Assembly: GCF_001308015.1 (NCBI RefSeq)
Contig: NZ_LGYH01000001.1
Location: forward strand, 372,001 to 436,000
Source of the DNA: Neisseria sp. 83E34
Lineage (GTDB): Bacteria; Pseudomonadota; Gammaproteobacteria; Burkholderiales; Neisseriaceae
DNA length: 64,000 bases
Direction: 5' to 3'
Of the stretch, positions 21,400-30,632 are shown in pieces. Position 1 is the first letter of the stretch, and the number at the start of each line of letters is the position of its first letter. The notes under the pieces were generated by a model. That model made no database searches. It was not told the DNA's origin and worked only from the letters and a program-made list of their open reading frames with translations. Made by a program: the position numbers and the translations under genes.

Positions 21400-23719
21400 C
21401 ATTGTTCGCTACAAAGACGGCTATCTTGCCTTTGTAATACGCATGAATGGTATTCCCTTTGACGGGGTTGACGACAAACATCTGTTTTCACAGTTTGTAT
21501 CACTTCGAACCCTGTTGGCCGGTATGGGTAAAACACTGGGAAACCGATTGGCAATCTGGGGGACTTTGCAGCGCCAAAAAATCAACTTCGACAGGCAGTA
21601 TGAATTCGGTTCTATTTTCTGTCGGAAGTTTGCCGAAAAATATCTGCGGCGTTTTGAGGAGCACGACTATTTCGAAAACGTTTACCACCTTACCGTTTTG
21701 ATAAAAACCGACAACATTGATATGGGCATAAAAGAAGCGGAGGAGCAAATTCAGATCATGATGCGTTCCCTTGATGTCTATGACCCGTATTTGTTGACGG
21801 CATATCAAAACCAAAACGGGATTCCTTTTTCCGAGGTGTATGAATTTTTCGGCAGCCTGATTAACGGGCAGAAAGAACCTATCCCTTTGTCTACTGTGGA
21901 TGCATATCAAATGATTGGCGGTGCCAGCTTGCATTTTGGTTCTGACATTTGTGAAATCCGCTCACAAGACGGCACCATTAAGTTTGCCAAAATGTTTGAT
22001 TTGAAAGATTTTGGATTGAGCAAACCGAAAATTTTCAACAGCATCCTGACTTTGCCTTGTGAGTTTACGCTGACGCAAAGCTTGATTTTTGTTAATCCCC
22101 ATACAATGAAAGATAAAATCAAAAAGCAGTTGAACAATCTTGAATCTGCCGGTGATTTGGCTAGTGGGCAGTTTAATGAGTTGCTTGAAGGGCAAGGTAA
22201 GCTGGCTGCTGGGGAATTGATGTTCGGGGACTACCATTGTGCGTTGGTCGTTTACGGGAATACACCCGAAGCAGCGGATGCAAACGGTGCGCGGGCTTAT
22301 TCGACTTTCCTGAACGCCGGCGGCTACCGGTTTACCAAAGCCGGACTGTCTGCACCTGCGACGTTCTTCAGCCAAGTGCCGGGCAGTAAAGAAAAACCGC
22401 GGATGTTTCCCAAAACCACCACCAATTTCGCCACCACTTTCGGCATTCACAACTATTCGCAGGGAAAGAAATCGGGCAATCCGATTGGCGACGGTTCCGC
22501 TTTGATGCCGCTGCAAACGGTTTCAAAAACCATCTACGATTTTAACTTTCACTTTTCCAATCCGAAAGAAGACAATATCGGTGAAAAAATTGCAGGTCAT
22601 TCCCTGCTGTTTGGTGCAACCGGAACCGGTAAAACTACCACGCAGTCGGCAATTATGGCATTTGCCGAACGTTTTAAGCCCAACTTGTTTGTGATGGACT
22701 TAGATCGCGGGATGGAAATTTTTGTCAGGGCGATTGGCGGCAGCTACTTCTCACTTCAGGCCGGCGAACCGACGGGTCTTAATCCGTTTCAGCTTAAAGA
22801 TACACCGGCCAACCGCGAGTTTCTGTATTCCCTGGTCGGCATGTGCGGAGAAGACGAGAACGGCAAGCTGACTGCTGCAGAAGAGAAGGAAATCCAATTT
22901 GCAGTAGACAGCGTGCTGAGCCTTGATTTTGAAAACCGTAACTTCAGTCACCTGTTGCAGAACATTCCGGTTATCAACAATCCCAATTCATTGCGGGTAC
23001 GTTTGTCGAAATGGTGCCGCAGCGAAGGTGGTCGCTTCGCATGGTGCTTGGATAACCCGACCAACCGGTTTGACCCGGAGGACTTTAGCCGTGTCGGTTT
23101 TGATTTGACCGATATCCTGAAAGACGACTACCCGCCAACCGGCCCGGTGCTGGCATACATGTTCCATCTTCGAAATATTATGATGCAGAAAATCGCCAAA
23201 AACAGCGGTATTTTGGCCACCATCATCGAAGAGTTCTGGTATGCGGCGCGTTACACGGTCACTCAGGACATGATGCTGAAAATCCTGAAGACCGACCGTA
23301 AGTTGGGTGGTTGGCTGATTCTGGTTTCGCAGTCACCGGAAGACGCAATCAATTGCCCGATTTTTGCCGCGATCGTACAGCAAACGCCGACCAAAATTTA
23401 TCTGCCCAACCCTGACGCAGAGTATGAGGGTAGCTACGAAAGATGCGGCATTACCCGGAAAGAGTACGAAGAACTGGTCAAACTGTCGAAAGAGAGCCGC
23501 ACTTTTCTGATTAAGCAATCCAAGCAATCCGCTTTTGCCATGCTTGACTTGTACGGGTTCAAGGACGAGATGCCTTTCCTGTCCGGCTCATCCGACAATG
23601 TGGAGCTGCTGCATGAGGTAATGGAAGAGGTGGGTAGCGAAGACGTCAATGACTGGTATCAGCCGTTTATCGATGCCATTCGCAAACGTGAAGCGGCAAA
23701 AGTACGCAAAACTTTTTAG
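21308..23719 (+). CDS. virB4: VirB4 ATPase
   Basis: 803 residues, starting at GTG 21308 within virB3. CagE/TrbE/VirB-type N-terminal domain, then the RecA-like ATPase with Walker A HSLLFGATGTGKTTTQSA (residues about 430-447). A Walker B-like ILATIIEEFWYAAR lies near 635, with arginine-finger and sensor regions around LILVSQSPEDA. It is the energising ATPase at the base of the channel and the most conserved T4SS protein. Full length. Confidence 0.95.
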   Translation: MIISDFLTKALQKQPAQSDFLPKICQHVTNNIVRYKDGYLAFVIRMNGIPFDGVDDKHLFSQFVSLRTLLAGMGKTLGNRLAIWGTLQRQKINFDRQYEFGSIFCRKFAEKYLRRFEEHDYFENVYHLTVLIKTDNIDMGIKEAEEQIQIMMRSLDVYDPYLLTAYQNQNGIPFSEVYEFFGSLINGQKEPIPLSTVDAYQMIGGASLHFGSDICEIRSQDGTIKFAKMFDLKDFGLSKPKIFNSILTLPCEFTLTQSLIFVNPHTMKDKIKKQLNNLESAGDLASGQFNELLEGQGKLAAGELMFGDYHCALVVYGNTPEAADANGARAYSTFLNAGGYRFTKAGLSAPATFFSQVPGSKEKPRMFPKTTTNFATTFGIHNYSQGKKSGNPIGDGSALMPLQTVSKTIYDFNFHFSNPKEDNIGEKIAGHSLLFGATGTGKTTTQSAIMAFAERFKPNLFVMDLDRGMEIFVRAIGGSYFSLQAGEPTGLNPFQLKDTPANREFLYSLVGMCGEDENGKLTAAEEKEIQFAVDSVLSLDFENRNFSHLLQNIPVINNPNSLRVRLSKWCRSEGGRFAWCLDNPTNRFDPEDFSRVGFDLTDILKDDYPPTGPVLAYMFHLRNIMMQKIAKNSGILATIIEEFWYAARYTVTQDMMLKILKTDRKLGGWLILVSQSPEDAINCPIFAAIVQQTPTKIYLPNPDAEYEGSYERCGITRKEYEELVKLSKESRTFLIKQSKQSAFAMLDLYGFKDEMPFLSGSSDNVELLHEVMEEVGSEDVNDWYQPFIDAIRKREAAKVRKTF

Positions 23720-23774
23720 GAGGAGTTTTATACGATCAAAGCGTTACTTTCCCAATCTGCTATGCCTATATCGG

Positions 23775-23822
23775 ACCCGTATACGGGTTTTTTAACGACC
23801 ACCCTAACGGGTGGTTTTTTAT
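23775..23822 (+). terminator. Two terminator-like hairpins before virB5
   Basis: acccgt/acgggt with Ts at 23775-23793, then ccaccc/gggtgg with six Ts at 23799-23822, 20 bp before the virB5 start. Confidence 0.6.
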
Positions 23823-23842
23823 TCCTTAATAAGGAGATTCAC

Positions 23843-24502
23843 ATGAACCTGAATTTTTTCAAAAAAACAGCCTTCGCTGCTGTGATTTCGACGAGCTTAA
23901 TGTTTGGTGCAGTTACGCCTGCTACGGCGGGCATTCCCGTAACTAATCCGCTAGGACTGGTACAGCAGATTCAGCAGACAGTTCAGATGGCTCAGCAGAT
24001 CCAAAACCAAATTAAGCAGTTAACGGAACTCAAAAACCAATTGAAAGCCGTTACCGGCTCCCGTAACATGGGTAACCTGCTGAAAGATACGGCAAAATCC
24101 CAGATTCCTACCGAGTGGAGCTCTTTATACAACGGTATTAAAGACATTGACTACAAATCAGTGCTTGACGGCAAAAAATATAACCCGGAAACGGCTTTAC
24201 AATTGCTGGCCAGCAACGAAGAATTGACCAAGAAAGCATTTGACGAGCTGTATGCCCAGTTAACTACTGTCGAAAAACTACGCGAGGAGATAAACAACAC
24301 GCAAGACATTAAGGCCGCTGCCGATTTACAAAACCGCATTGCAACAGAGCAGGCAAAAATCCAGACCACGCAGGCAAGGCTTGATATGATGGATCGGTTT
24401 TTTGCCCAACAGGAAAAAATCGAGAAGAAAAAATATGCGGCGCGTGAAGCTTGTATGTCGCGACATATGTTCGACAAAAAGTTTGACGAGTGCAACCGGT
24501 AA
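23843..24502 (+). CDS. virB5: VirB5-like minor pilin
   Basis: 219 residues from ATG 23843 (AAGGAG ribosome-binding site). The signal peptide ends near TPATAGIPV. The mature part is mostly helical with heptad-like Gln-rich stretches (QQIQQTVQMAQQIQNQIKQL, residues about 42-61) and a second long helix around 150-200, as in VirB5/TraC proteins that cap the pilus. Two cysteines close the C-terminus (REACMSRHMFDKKFDECNR). Confidence 0.85.
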   Translation: MNLNFFKKTAFAAVISTSLMFGAVTPATAGIPVTNPLGLVQQIQQTVQMAQQIQNQIKQLTELKNQLKAVTGSRNMGNLLKDTAKSQIPTEWSSLYNGIKDIDYKSVLDGKKYNPETALQLLASNEELTKKAFDELYAQLTTVEKLREEINNTQDIKAAADLQNRIATEQAKIQTTQARLDMMDRFFAQQEKIEKKKYAAREACMSRHMFDKKFDECNR

Positions 24503-24520
24503 CATTATTCGCCTGTTCGA

Positions 24521-24546
24521 CACCCGGCTAAATGCCGGGTGTTTTT
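24521..24546 (+). terminator. Terminator-like hairpin before virB6
   Basis: cacccggc/gccgggtg stem with five Ts, ending 16 bp before the virB6 start. Confidence 0.6.
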
Positions 24547-24561
24547 GATAAAGGAAGGTAT

Positions 24562-25494
24562 ATGGGACAAACCTATACGTTTTTTTCCGACATCGCCAAT
24601 ATGATTATGAACGGGATGGGTTCCAACCTATTCAGCAAATCGGGTTCCCTTATTGCCGGTGTCGCTCCGCTGTTTCAGGCAGGCTTTTCAATCTACGTGG
24701 TGTTGTTGGCATTTGATTATTATAAGAAGGGTTTTGACGAAAGCGTGGTAGACATCGCCAAAAGCCTGATTGCCTGGCTGATTATCATCGCCTGCGCTTT
24801 CAACGCATCACAGTATGACAAGTTGGCCAACTGGATTTGGATGTTTCCCGACCGGTTGAGCGGCTTCTTGGGGACGCAGGAATATACAGCCAGCGCATTG
24901 GATACTAGTGCCAGCAACTTGATGAATACTTCGACTACTATCTTAGAATATGCCGCTGGTTTAGATTTTACCCAAGTATCTGATAAATTGATGCTGTATA
25001 TCGGATGGGCCGTTATAGTGGGGTGTGGCATTATATTTTTTGTTATCAGCTTTTCGTATTATGTAATTGCCAAATTGTCTTTGGCCATGGTAATCGTAGT
25101 CGGTCCGATTTTTATCGGCTCGTTTTTATTTCCCTCCACCCGGCAATGGGGCATGAACTGGATTGGTCAGGTTTTAAACTATTCCGTAACCATTTTGTTT
25201 TTTACTGTTTTGGGTGCCTTACAGCAGGATTTCTTTACAACGCATATGGAGAATGCTATTGTGGGAGACATCACATCCGTGGCGCAGGTTTTTGGTTTGA
25301 TTCCGTTATTTTTGCTGTCAACCGTTTTCTTTATTCTGGTGGCATGGGGTATTCCATCCATCGCTTCGGCATTGACCGGCGGTGCTTCGGTAAACGGCTT
25401 CAGCCGTACCGTCATGTCGGTGTACGCTTGGGCCAAAACCAAAAATATCCCTTCTTTGGGTAGGAAAGGAGGGGATATCCGCCAAGGCAAATAA
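24562..25494 (+). CDS. virB6: VirB6/TrbL inner-membrane channel protein
   Basis: 310 residues from ATG 24562 (AAGGAAGG ribosome-binding site). Six or more hydrophobic spans lie between residues 30 and 265. The family-typical central segment LSLAMVIVVGPIFIGSFLFPSTRQWGMNWIGQVLNY is followed by further spans and a short basic tail. It forms part of the inner-membrane pore. It follows virB5 as in other systems. Confidence 0.88.
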   Translation: MGQTYTFFSDIANMIMNGMGSNLFSKSGSLIAGVAPLFQAGFSIYVVLLAFDYYKKGFDESVVDIAKSLIAWLIIIACAFNASQYDKLANWIWMFPDRLSGFLGTQEYTASALDTSASNLMNTSTTILEYAAGLDFTQVSDKLMLYIGWAVIVGCGIIFFVISFSYYVIAKLSLAMVIVVGPIFIGSFLFPSTRQWGMNWIGQVLNYSVTILFFTVLGALQQDFFTTHMENAIVGDITSVAQVFGLIPLFLLSTVFFILVAWGIPSIASALTGGASVNGFSRTVMSVYAWAKTKNIPSLGRKGGDIRQGK

Positions 25495-25506
25495 AGGAGT
25501 TTTATC

Positions 25507-25707
25507 ATGATGGGTAAGTTGGCAAAATATTCTTTTTTGTTGTTTATTCTTGGCCTTGTGTGTCAAATTATCATTGGCCCGCAATTAAATATGAAGGTAG
25601 CTTTTTTTACATTTATTTGTTTCTTTGTCAGCATGATGGCTTTTTTAGGCTGGTTTTTTGGTGGTCCGATTACCGTTGTGGTCAAAGATGACCGTGACCA
25701 CCGCTGA
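25507..25707 (+). CDS. Small two-span membrane protein
   Basis: 66 residues with two hydrophobic segments (YSFLLFILGLVCQIIIG, VAFFTFICFFVSMMAFLGWFF) and a charged tail ending KDDRDHR. Not recognised. It lies between virB6 and a lipoprotein gene, 12 bp behind virB6 with an AAAGGAG site, so it is translated as part of the transfer operon. An entry-exclusion or assembly role is possible but not shown. Confidence 0.6.
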   Translation: MMGKLAKYSFLLFILGLVCQIIIGPQLNMKVAFFTFICFFVSMMAFLGWFFGGPITVVVKDDRDHR

Positions 25708-25737
25708 ATTTTAAAAAATTTATTTTGTGGATGATCA

Positions 25738-25768
25738 AGCCCGTACTGTTTTCAGTACGGGCTTTTTG
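25738..25768 (+). terminator. Terminator-like hairpin before the lipoprotein gene
   Basis: 11-bp stem agcccgtactg/cagtacgggct with a five-base loop and five Ts. Confidence 0.65.
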
Positions 25769-25783
25769 TTTGAAGGAGTTTTC

Positions 25784-26251
25784 ATGAATATCCGTTTTAC
25801 TGTTTCGGCACTCGTTGCCGTCGCCGCTTTGTCGGGCTGTGCCCAACTAAATGCAGGGTTGGAACAATTGAGTGGAGCGCTGGATAAAGCGAACTCTGCC
25901 TTGTCTGCATCCAATTCCTCCGGCAGTATCGGAAAAACCTATACCGTTGTGGACAAAGTAACATCCCAATATGAAATCCGTAACCTCTCATTGAAGTTGG
26001 AGAAGCTTAACGAAACCCGCACCGATGTACGTTTCGATGGGCAGGCATTCAACAAAACCAACAAGCTATTGAATATCTCAATTGTTATTCCTGTTTACGA
26101 CGAGCAGAACTACTTAGTGACCTCAGTTCGGGCGCAAGTGCATTTGCCGCCCGGCGAAAAAACTCGGGTAGATACAGTCTCGCCTTTCGCCCTTCGTGAC
26201 GGCCACCACCTGAATACCCGGAAAACCAGATTTGTCGTAGCGGAATACTGA
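25784..26251 (+). CDS. T4SS-associated lipoprotein
   Basis: 155 residues from ATG 25784 (GAAGGAG site). The signal peptide carries a lipobox (AALSGCAQL), so Cys20 or close should be lipidated. The mature N-terminus is Ser/Ala-rich, then a beta-rich domain (residues about 50-150: YTVVDKVTSQYEIRNLSLKL ... VSPFALRDGHHLNTRKTRFVV). I do not recognise the family. In this position conjugation systems often have entry-exclusion or outer-membrane accessory lipoproteins. Confidence 0.65.
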   Translation: MNIRFTVSALVAVAALSGCAQLNAGLEQLSGALDKANSALSASNSSGSIGKTYTVVDKVTSQYEIRNLSLKLEKLNETRTDVRFDGQAFNKTNKLLNISIVIPVYDEQNYLVTSVRAQVHLPPGEKTRVDTVSPFALRDGHHLNTRKTRFVVAEY

Positions 26252-26267
26252 TCCCGCCCCAACACCC

Positions 26268-26293
26268 AAAGCATGCTCCGAGCATGCTTTTTT
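26268..26293 (+). terminator. Terminator-like hairpin before virB7
   Basis: Ten-base stem aaagcatgct/agcatgcttt with a three-base loop and following Ts. Confidence 0.6.
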
Positions 26294-26317
26294 ACTTTTA
26301 AAGAAAGGACGAGAGCC

Positions 26318-26443
26318 ATGAAGAACTGGATGATTGCAACGGCTGTTGCCTTGATGTTGTGTGCCTGTGTGGGGAAAAACCCGCCCAAACCGAAAGGCAC
26401 CCCTTTTCCTATTAACTCATCAACCACGATAGGGGGCTTTTGA
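26318..26443 (+). CDS. virB7: VirB7-like small lipoprotein
   Basis: 41 residues: MKNWMIATAVALMLCACVGK gives a short signal with lipobox LCAC, followed by a proline-rich tail (NPPKPKGTPFPINS). Size, lipobox and position directly before virB8 fit VirB7, which anchors VirB9 in the outer membrane. AAAGGAC ribosome-binding site; the stop codon overlaps the virB8 start (TGATG). Confidence 0.75.
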   Translation: MKNWMIATAVALMLCACVGKNPPKPKGTPFPINSSTTIGGF

Positions 26444-27162
26444 TGACAGCGCAAACTACTAATCCAAAAAACGGCGGAAAAAACGCCCGCAATAAAAAAG
26501 CTTTGGATTTTATCGATGCGGCAAAAGCGTTTGAGAAATCCGAAATCGAGATGGTGCGCCGCAACAGTAAAATTGCTTGGCGTATTTCAGGCGGTTGCCT
26601 GCTGCTGGTCGGCTTGCTCGCCGGCGCAATTGCCGGACTTACCCCATTAAAAGAAGTCAAGCCGTTTGTTATCCGAGTGGATAACAATACCGGTGTTACC
26701 GATATTGTTACCTCCGTCAAAAAGAAAGAGGAAAGCTATGGCGAAGTGGTGGACAAATTCTTCCTGAGCCAGTACATCCGTTACCGGGAAGGTTATGACT
26801 GGCAAACCATTCAAGACAGTTATGATGCCACCATGCTGTTGAGCGCCCCGACCGTTCAAGCCGAGTTTTCCAAAATATATCACAACAATCCCGATGCGCC
26901 CCATCTCAAATTGAGAGGGGATTACAAAGTCGTTGCAAAAGTCAATGCCATTACCTTTATCGGTAAAACCGCCCAAATCCGTTTTGAAAAGCAACGGATT
27001 CCGGTGACCGGCGATTTGGACAAAGTGATTCCTGCTCAAAAAATGATTGCAACCATCAGCTTTGACTACACCGACAAACCGTTTAGCGAAAAAGACCGTT
27101 TGGTTAATCCTCTCGGTTTTCAGGTAAACAGCTATCGGGTTGACCCGGAAAACACGCCATAA
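26443..27162 (+). CDS. virB8: VirB8 inner-membrane assembly protein
   Basis: 239 residues from the ATG overlapping the virB7 stop. A cytoplasmic N-terminus of about 45 residues is followed by one membrane span (SGGCLLLVGLLAGAIAGL) and the periplasmic NTF2-like domain. That domain includes YIRYREGYDWQTIQDSYDATMLLSAP and a tail ending GFQVNSYRVDPE, both typical of VirB8. It nucleates assembly and contacts VirB9 and VirB10. Confidence 0.9.
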   Translation: MTAQTTNPKNGGKNARNKKALDFIDAAKAFEKSEIEMVRRNSKIAWRISGGCLLLVGLLAGAIAGLTPLKEVKPFVIRVDNNTGVTDIVTSVKKKEESYGEVVDKFFLSQYIRYREGYDWQTIQDSYDATMLLSAPTVQAEFSKIYHNNPDAPHLKLRGDYKVVAKVNAITFIGKTAQIRFEKQRIPVTGDLDKVIPAQKMIATISFDYTDKPFSEKDRLVNPLGFQVNSYRVDPENTP

Positions 27163-27171
27163 GGAATGTGT

Positions 27172-27987
27172 ATGAACATCAAGAATAATTTACTGACCTT
27201 TCTGTGCTTGTCAGTCCTACCGCTGACGGCCCAAGCAGTTACCGTTCCCAAATGTGCCAGCCGAGACTGCCATATCCAATATGCCGTTTACAACGAGAAT
27301 GAGGTATACCACATTCGCGGCAAAGTCGGCGCCGCATCTTGGATCCAACTGGGTCCCGATGAACGTCTGGTCGGCGATTCTGCATTTTTGGGGGTAGGAG
27401 ATAAGAAGGCTTGGAATATGGGTATTAAAGGTAACAATATCGTATTCAAGCCGACGGCCAAGCTGCCGGACACCAATCTGCTGATACAGACCAATAAGCG
27501 CTCATACGCTTTTTCATTGTCACTCAAGCCGTTCAAAAAACAGAAACCGACCTATATTTTACGCTTCCACTATCCTGATTCGGTGGATGCAAAAAACCGG
27601 GCAATAGCTGCAAAACAGGCTAAAGCGCTTGATAAGCTGTATCGAGCGGGGGCATTGAAAAACGCAGAGCACAATCAAAACTATTGGGCATACGGAAGCA
27701 AAAACCTGACACCGACGGCGGCCTATGACAACGGCCGCTTTACTTATTTGAGTTTTGATAACGGTAAAGAGCTGCCGTTGGTTTATAAGGTTATGGATGA
27801 CGGCACCGAAGCATTGTTAAACACCCATATGGAGAATGAAGTGATCGTTATCCATGAGACCGCCAAAAAATTCATGTTACGGTTGGGAAAATCTGTGCTT
27901 GCGATTGAAAACCGGGGCTTTAATGAAAAGGGCACATTCAATCGTACCGGTACTGATAGTAACGATTTTGTACGGGTGACCCGATAA
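27172..27987 (+). CDS. virB9: VirB9 outer-membrane complex protein
   Basis: 271 residues; ATG 27172 is preferred over the ATG six bases earlier, which abuts the AAGGA site. The signal peptide ends at AQAVTVPK. The N-terminal and C-terminal beta domains are both present (DERLVGDSAFLGVGDKKAWN; LPLVYKVMDDGTEALLNTHM), as in VirB9/TrbG. It forms the outer-membrane core ring with VirB7 and VirB10. Confidence 0.9.
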   Translation: MNIKNNLLTFLCLSVLPLTAQAVTVPKCASRDCHIQYAVYNENEVYHIRGKVGAASWIQLGPDERLVGDSAFLGVGDKKAWNMGIKGNNIVFKPTAKLPDTNLLIQTNKRSYAFSLSLKPFKKQKPTYILRFHYPDSVDAKNRAIAAKQAKALDKLYRAGALKNAEHNQNYWAYGSKNLTPTAAYDNGRFTYLSFDNGKELPLVYKVMDDGTEALLNTHMENEVIVIHETAKKFMLRLGKSVLAIENRGFNEKGTFNRTGTDSNDFVRVTR

Positions 27988-28004
27988 GCACGGAAAGGAA
28001 TAAA

Positions 28005-29453
28005 ATGAATTTACTGAAAAAACTCAAATCGCTGAGAAGAAGCGGTAAAAACGGCACATCTGATCAGGGAAACTATGAAGATAAGCCTTTTGTCGAATCT
28101 TCTGCTGATGAAAATGGGCTTTATGGTGAAATAGAACATGATTCTTCCGGTGGTGACAATGTAAATAGTCATGAACAGCCATACGCCCATCGTAATCTGT
28201 CTGAAATCGTCCGAAACAATCATGTTGAACCGGGTATTCCGCGAGACTTGACCGCCGGTACAAACAAAAATATGCGTAAAGTCGCTTTCTTGGGTGTCGG
28301 CATTGTTGCTGCCGGAGCGGCCGTTGCTGGTCTGATTGCTTTTTCCAGCGGCAATACGGAGCAAACGGCAGAGAGCCAGCCTGCACAAAAAGAAGCCGAT
28401 GTTGCCGGGAATACCCGACCGAAAGACTTTAATCAGGACAAAGAGAAAATTATGGCGGCAGCGCGTGAGGCAGAGGCAGCCGAAGCAGCTTCCGCGCCGG
28501 CTCCTGCTTCGCCGGCATCGGGTACGCCTGCTGCCGAACAGACCACTCTACCGTCAGGAGCGGACAGCCAGCCTTCGGATGCGGCGGTAGGGGGGCACCC
28601 TGGTGAAAAACCGGCAGATCCCGTCGAAAGCATCCATGATCGACGTTTGAAAGGAGAGATGTTTGTTGAAACGGATTCTACACATCTTTCCGGTGATAAA
28701 CAATCCGACAAAGGTGGTGATGCCGGCTCAACCGTCAGTCCTCCATCGGGCGGTTTACTGGGTGAGTCTGATTCTGAAAAATCCTCCGGTTCCGGTTCTT
28801 CTTTTGCTGACAAACTGAACCCATCCTTTACACCGTCGACAAATGCCGAGCAACGGGGGGATTTAACCTATCTACTTGCAAAGGGAACCAATCTGCGCTG
28901 CGGTTTGGAAACCCGTATTGTGACTACCCAGCCGGGCTTTACACGCTGTGTTGTGTCCCAAGACGTTTATTCTGCAAACGGCAAAGTGTTGCTGGTAGAA
29001 CGCGGAAGTAAAGTGACCGGTGAACAGACCTCTGCATTGCTGCACGGTCAAGCTATGGTCTTTGTGTTGTGGAACGAGCTGGAAACGCCGTCGGGTGTGA
29101 AGGTATCGTTGCGCAGCCCCGGCAGCGGTGCATTAGGCGAATCAGGCCATCGCGCCCGCGTCCGTTACCATTTCTGGCAACGCTTTGGCGGCGCAATCAT
29201 GATTAGTTTGATTAAAGACGTGGGTACCGGTTTCAGTAACAGCCAGGTAGAGGGCGGCGGCAGCAATAACAATATTTCTTATGAAAATTCCAGTGATGCA
29301 GCTCAAGACATGGCCACCGAAGTCTTGAAAAACAGCATCAATATTCCGCCGACCGGCGAAATTAATCAGGGATCGTTGATTAATATTATGGTTGCCCGTG
29401 ATGTCAATTTCGATCAGGTTTATGAAACCGTTCCCAATCCGATGATGTATTAA
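28005..29453 (+). CDS. virB10: VirB10/TrbI channel scaffold protein
   Basis: 482 residues. Cytoplasmic N-terminus, one membrane span (VAFLGVGIVAAGAAVAGLIAF, residues about 92-112), then a long Ala/Pro/Ser-rich disordered segment (about 115-285). The conserved TrbI domain starts near LTYLLAKGTNLRCGLETRIV and runs to the end, including SRVRYHF-like membrane antenna residues around ARVRYHFWQRFGG. It spans both membranes and senses ATPase energy. Confidence 0.93.
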   Translation: MNLLKKLKSLRRSGKNGTSDQGNYEDKPFVESSADENGLYGEIEHDSSGGDNVNSHEQPYAHRNLSEIVRNNHVEPGIPRDLTAGTNKNMRKVAFLGVGIVAAGAAVAGLIAFSSGNTEQTAESQPAQKEADVAGNTRPKDFNQDKEKIMAAAREAEAAEAASAPAPASPASGTPAAEQTTLPSGADSQPSDAAVGGHPGEKPADPVESIHDRRLKGEMFVETDSTHLSGDKQSDKGGDAGSTVSPPSGGLLGESDSEKSSGSGSSFADKLNPSFTPSTNAEQRGDLTYLLAKGTNLRCGLETRIVTTQPGFTRCVVSQDVYSANGKVLLVERGSKVTGEQTSALLHGQAMVFVLWNELETPSGVKVSLRSPGSGALGESGHRARVRYHFWQRFGGAIMISLIKDVGTGFSNSQVEGGGSNNNISYENSSDAAQDMATEVLKNSINIPPTGEINQGSLINIMVARDVNFDQVYETVPNPMMY

Positions 29454-29468
29454 TTTATTCAACCGAAA

Positions 29469-29495
29469 GCACCCGCTTAATGCGGGTGCATTTTC
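29469..29495 (+). terminator. Terminator-like hairpin before virB11
   Basis: gcacccgc/gcgggtgc stem with a five-base loop and a short T tract, 16 bp before the virB11 start. Confidence 0.55.
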
Positions 29496-29510
29496 TTGTA
29501 GGAAAAGGCA

Positions 29511-30632
29511 ATGTATACCGAAATCGGTTCTTCTGTCGGAGCGATCCGCTCTGATGCCACCGTGCGTAATATGCTTGATAAACTGGGGATTTCTGCACTA
29601 CTAAACCGCCCCGGCGTTACCGAGGTGCTAATCAATCGCCCCGGAGAGTTGTTTTTGGAGACTTCGGCCGGTTTCGAGCGTATTGAAGACGACAAGCTGA
29701 CACTAACGGCGCTTACCCAGCTGGCGTCAGCTTTGTGCATCTTTAACAGCAAACACCTCTGTTATGAAACGCCGATTCATTCCGTCACACTGCCGGACGG
29801 TGAGCGGGGACACATCATGATGCCGCCCTCCTGTGAAGACAAAACACTGGTTTTTGCGTTTCGTAAACCGTCCAACACGCGCTTTGCTTTGGGCGACTAT
29901 ATCAACTCCGGCCGTCTGGATACGTTCAACGACGTTTCGGTTTACGGGACAACGGAGCGTGTGAAACCTTCGGCAATCGAAATAGACAGCCGCGGTGTAC
30001 GCGATGTGTCCGACAAGATGAAGCTGCCGCATGACGTGGTACTTACCGATTGGCAGTATCGGATGTTGGCGCATAAGGCTGACGGCAATCTGAATGATTT
30101 CTTTCAGATGGCTATCGACCACCGTTTGAATATCTGCATGGTCGGCGGCACCGGCTCCGGTAAAACCACTTTTACCAAAGCATTGGTAGACATGATTCCG
30201 ACGGAGCAGCGGCTGATTACGATTGAAGATACGCATGAATTAAGCACACCAAACCATCCCAACCATGCCCATTTGTTTTACAAGGAGCACATCACGGCCA
30301 AGATGATTGTTGCGGCGTGTATGCGTCTCAAGCCCGACCGTATTCTGTTAACGGAGTTGCGCGGGGATGAGGCTTGGGATTATTTATCGGTGTTGAATAC
30401 CGGCCATCCGGGCGGGATGACTTCCGTCCATGCCAACGACGCGCGCTCCGTACACTATCGGATTGCACAGTTGGCCAAAGAATCGGCTACCGGACAAAGC
30501 ATGGATTATGATTACATTCTCAACACCGTACGCTCCACCATCGACGTCATCTGCTACTTTGAGAAAACCCGGTTGAAGGAGCTGTACTTCGACCCGGTGG
30601 AGAAATTCTATGCCATGAGCGGGCGCTCGTGA
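29511..30632 (+). CDS. virB11: VirB11 secretion ATPase
   Basis: 373 residues. N-terminal domain, then a GspE/VirB11-type ATPase with Walker A MVGGTGSGKTTFTKALVDM (residues about 208-226). The Asp box EQRLITIEDTHEL, the Walker B-like ILLTELRGDEAWDYLSVLNTGHPGGMTSVHAN and the His box follow. It is a hexameric ATPase that switches between pilus building and substrate transfer. Confidence 0.95.
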   Translation: MYTEIGSSVGAIRSDATVRNMLDKLGISALLNRPGVTEVLINRPGELFLETSAGFERIEDDKLTLTALTQLASALCIFNSKHLCYETPIHSVTLPDGERGHIMMPPSCEDKTLVFAFRKPSNTRFALGDYINSGRLDTFNDVSVYGTTERVKPSAIEIDSRGVRDVSDKMKLPHDVVLTDWQYRMLAHKADGNLNDFFQMAIDHRLNICMVGGTGSGKTTFTKALVDMIPTEQRLITIEDTHELSTPNHPNHAHLFYKEHITAKMIVAACMRLKPDRILLTELRGDEAWDYLSVLNTGHPGGMTSVHANDARSVHYRIAQLAKESATGQSMDYDYILNTVRSTIDVICYFEKTRLKELYFDPVEKFYAMSGRS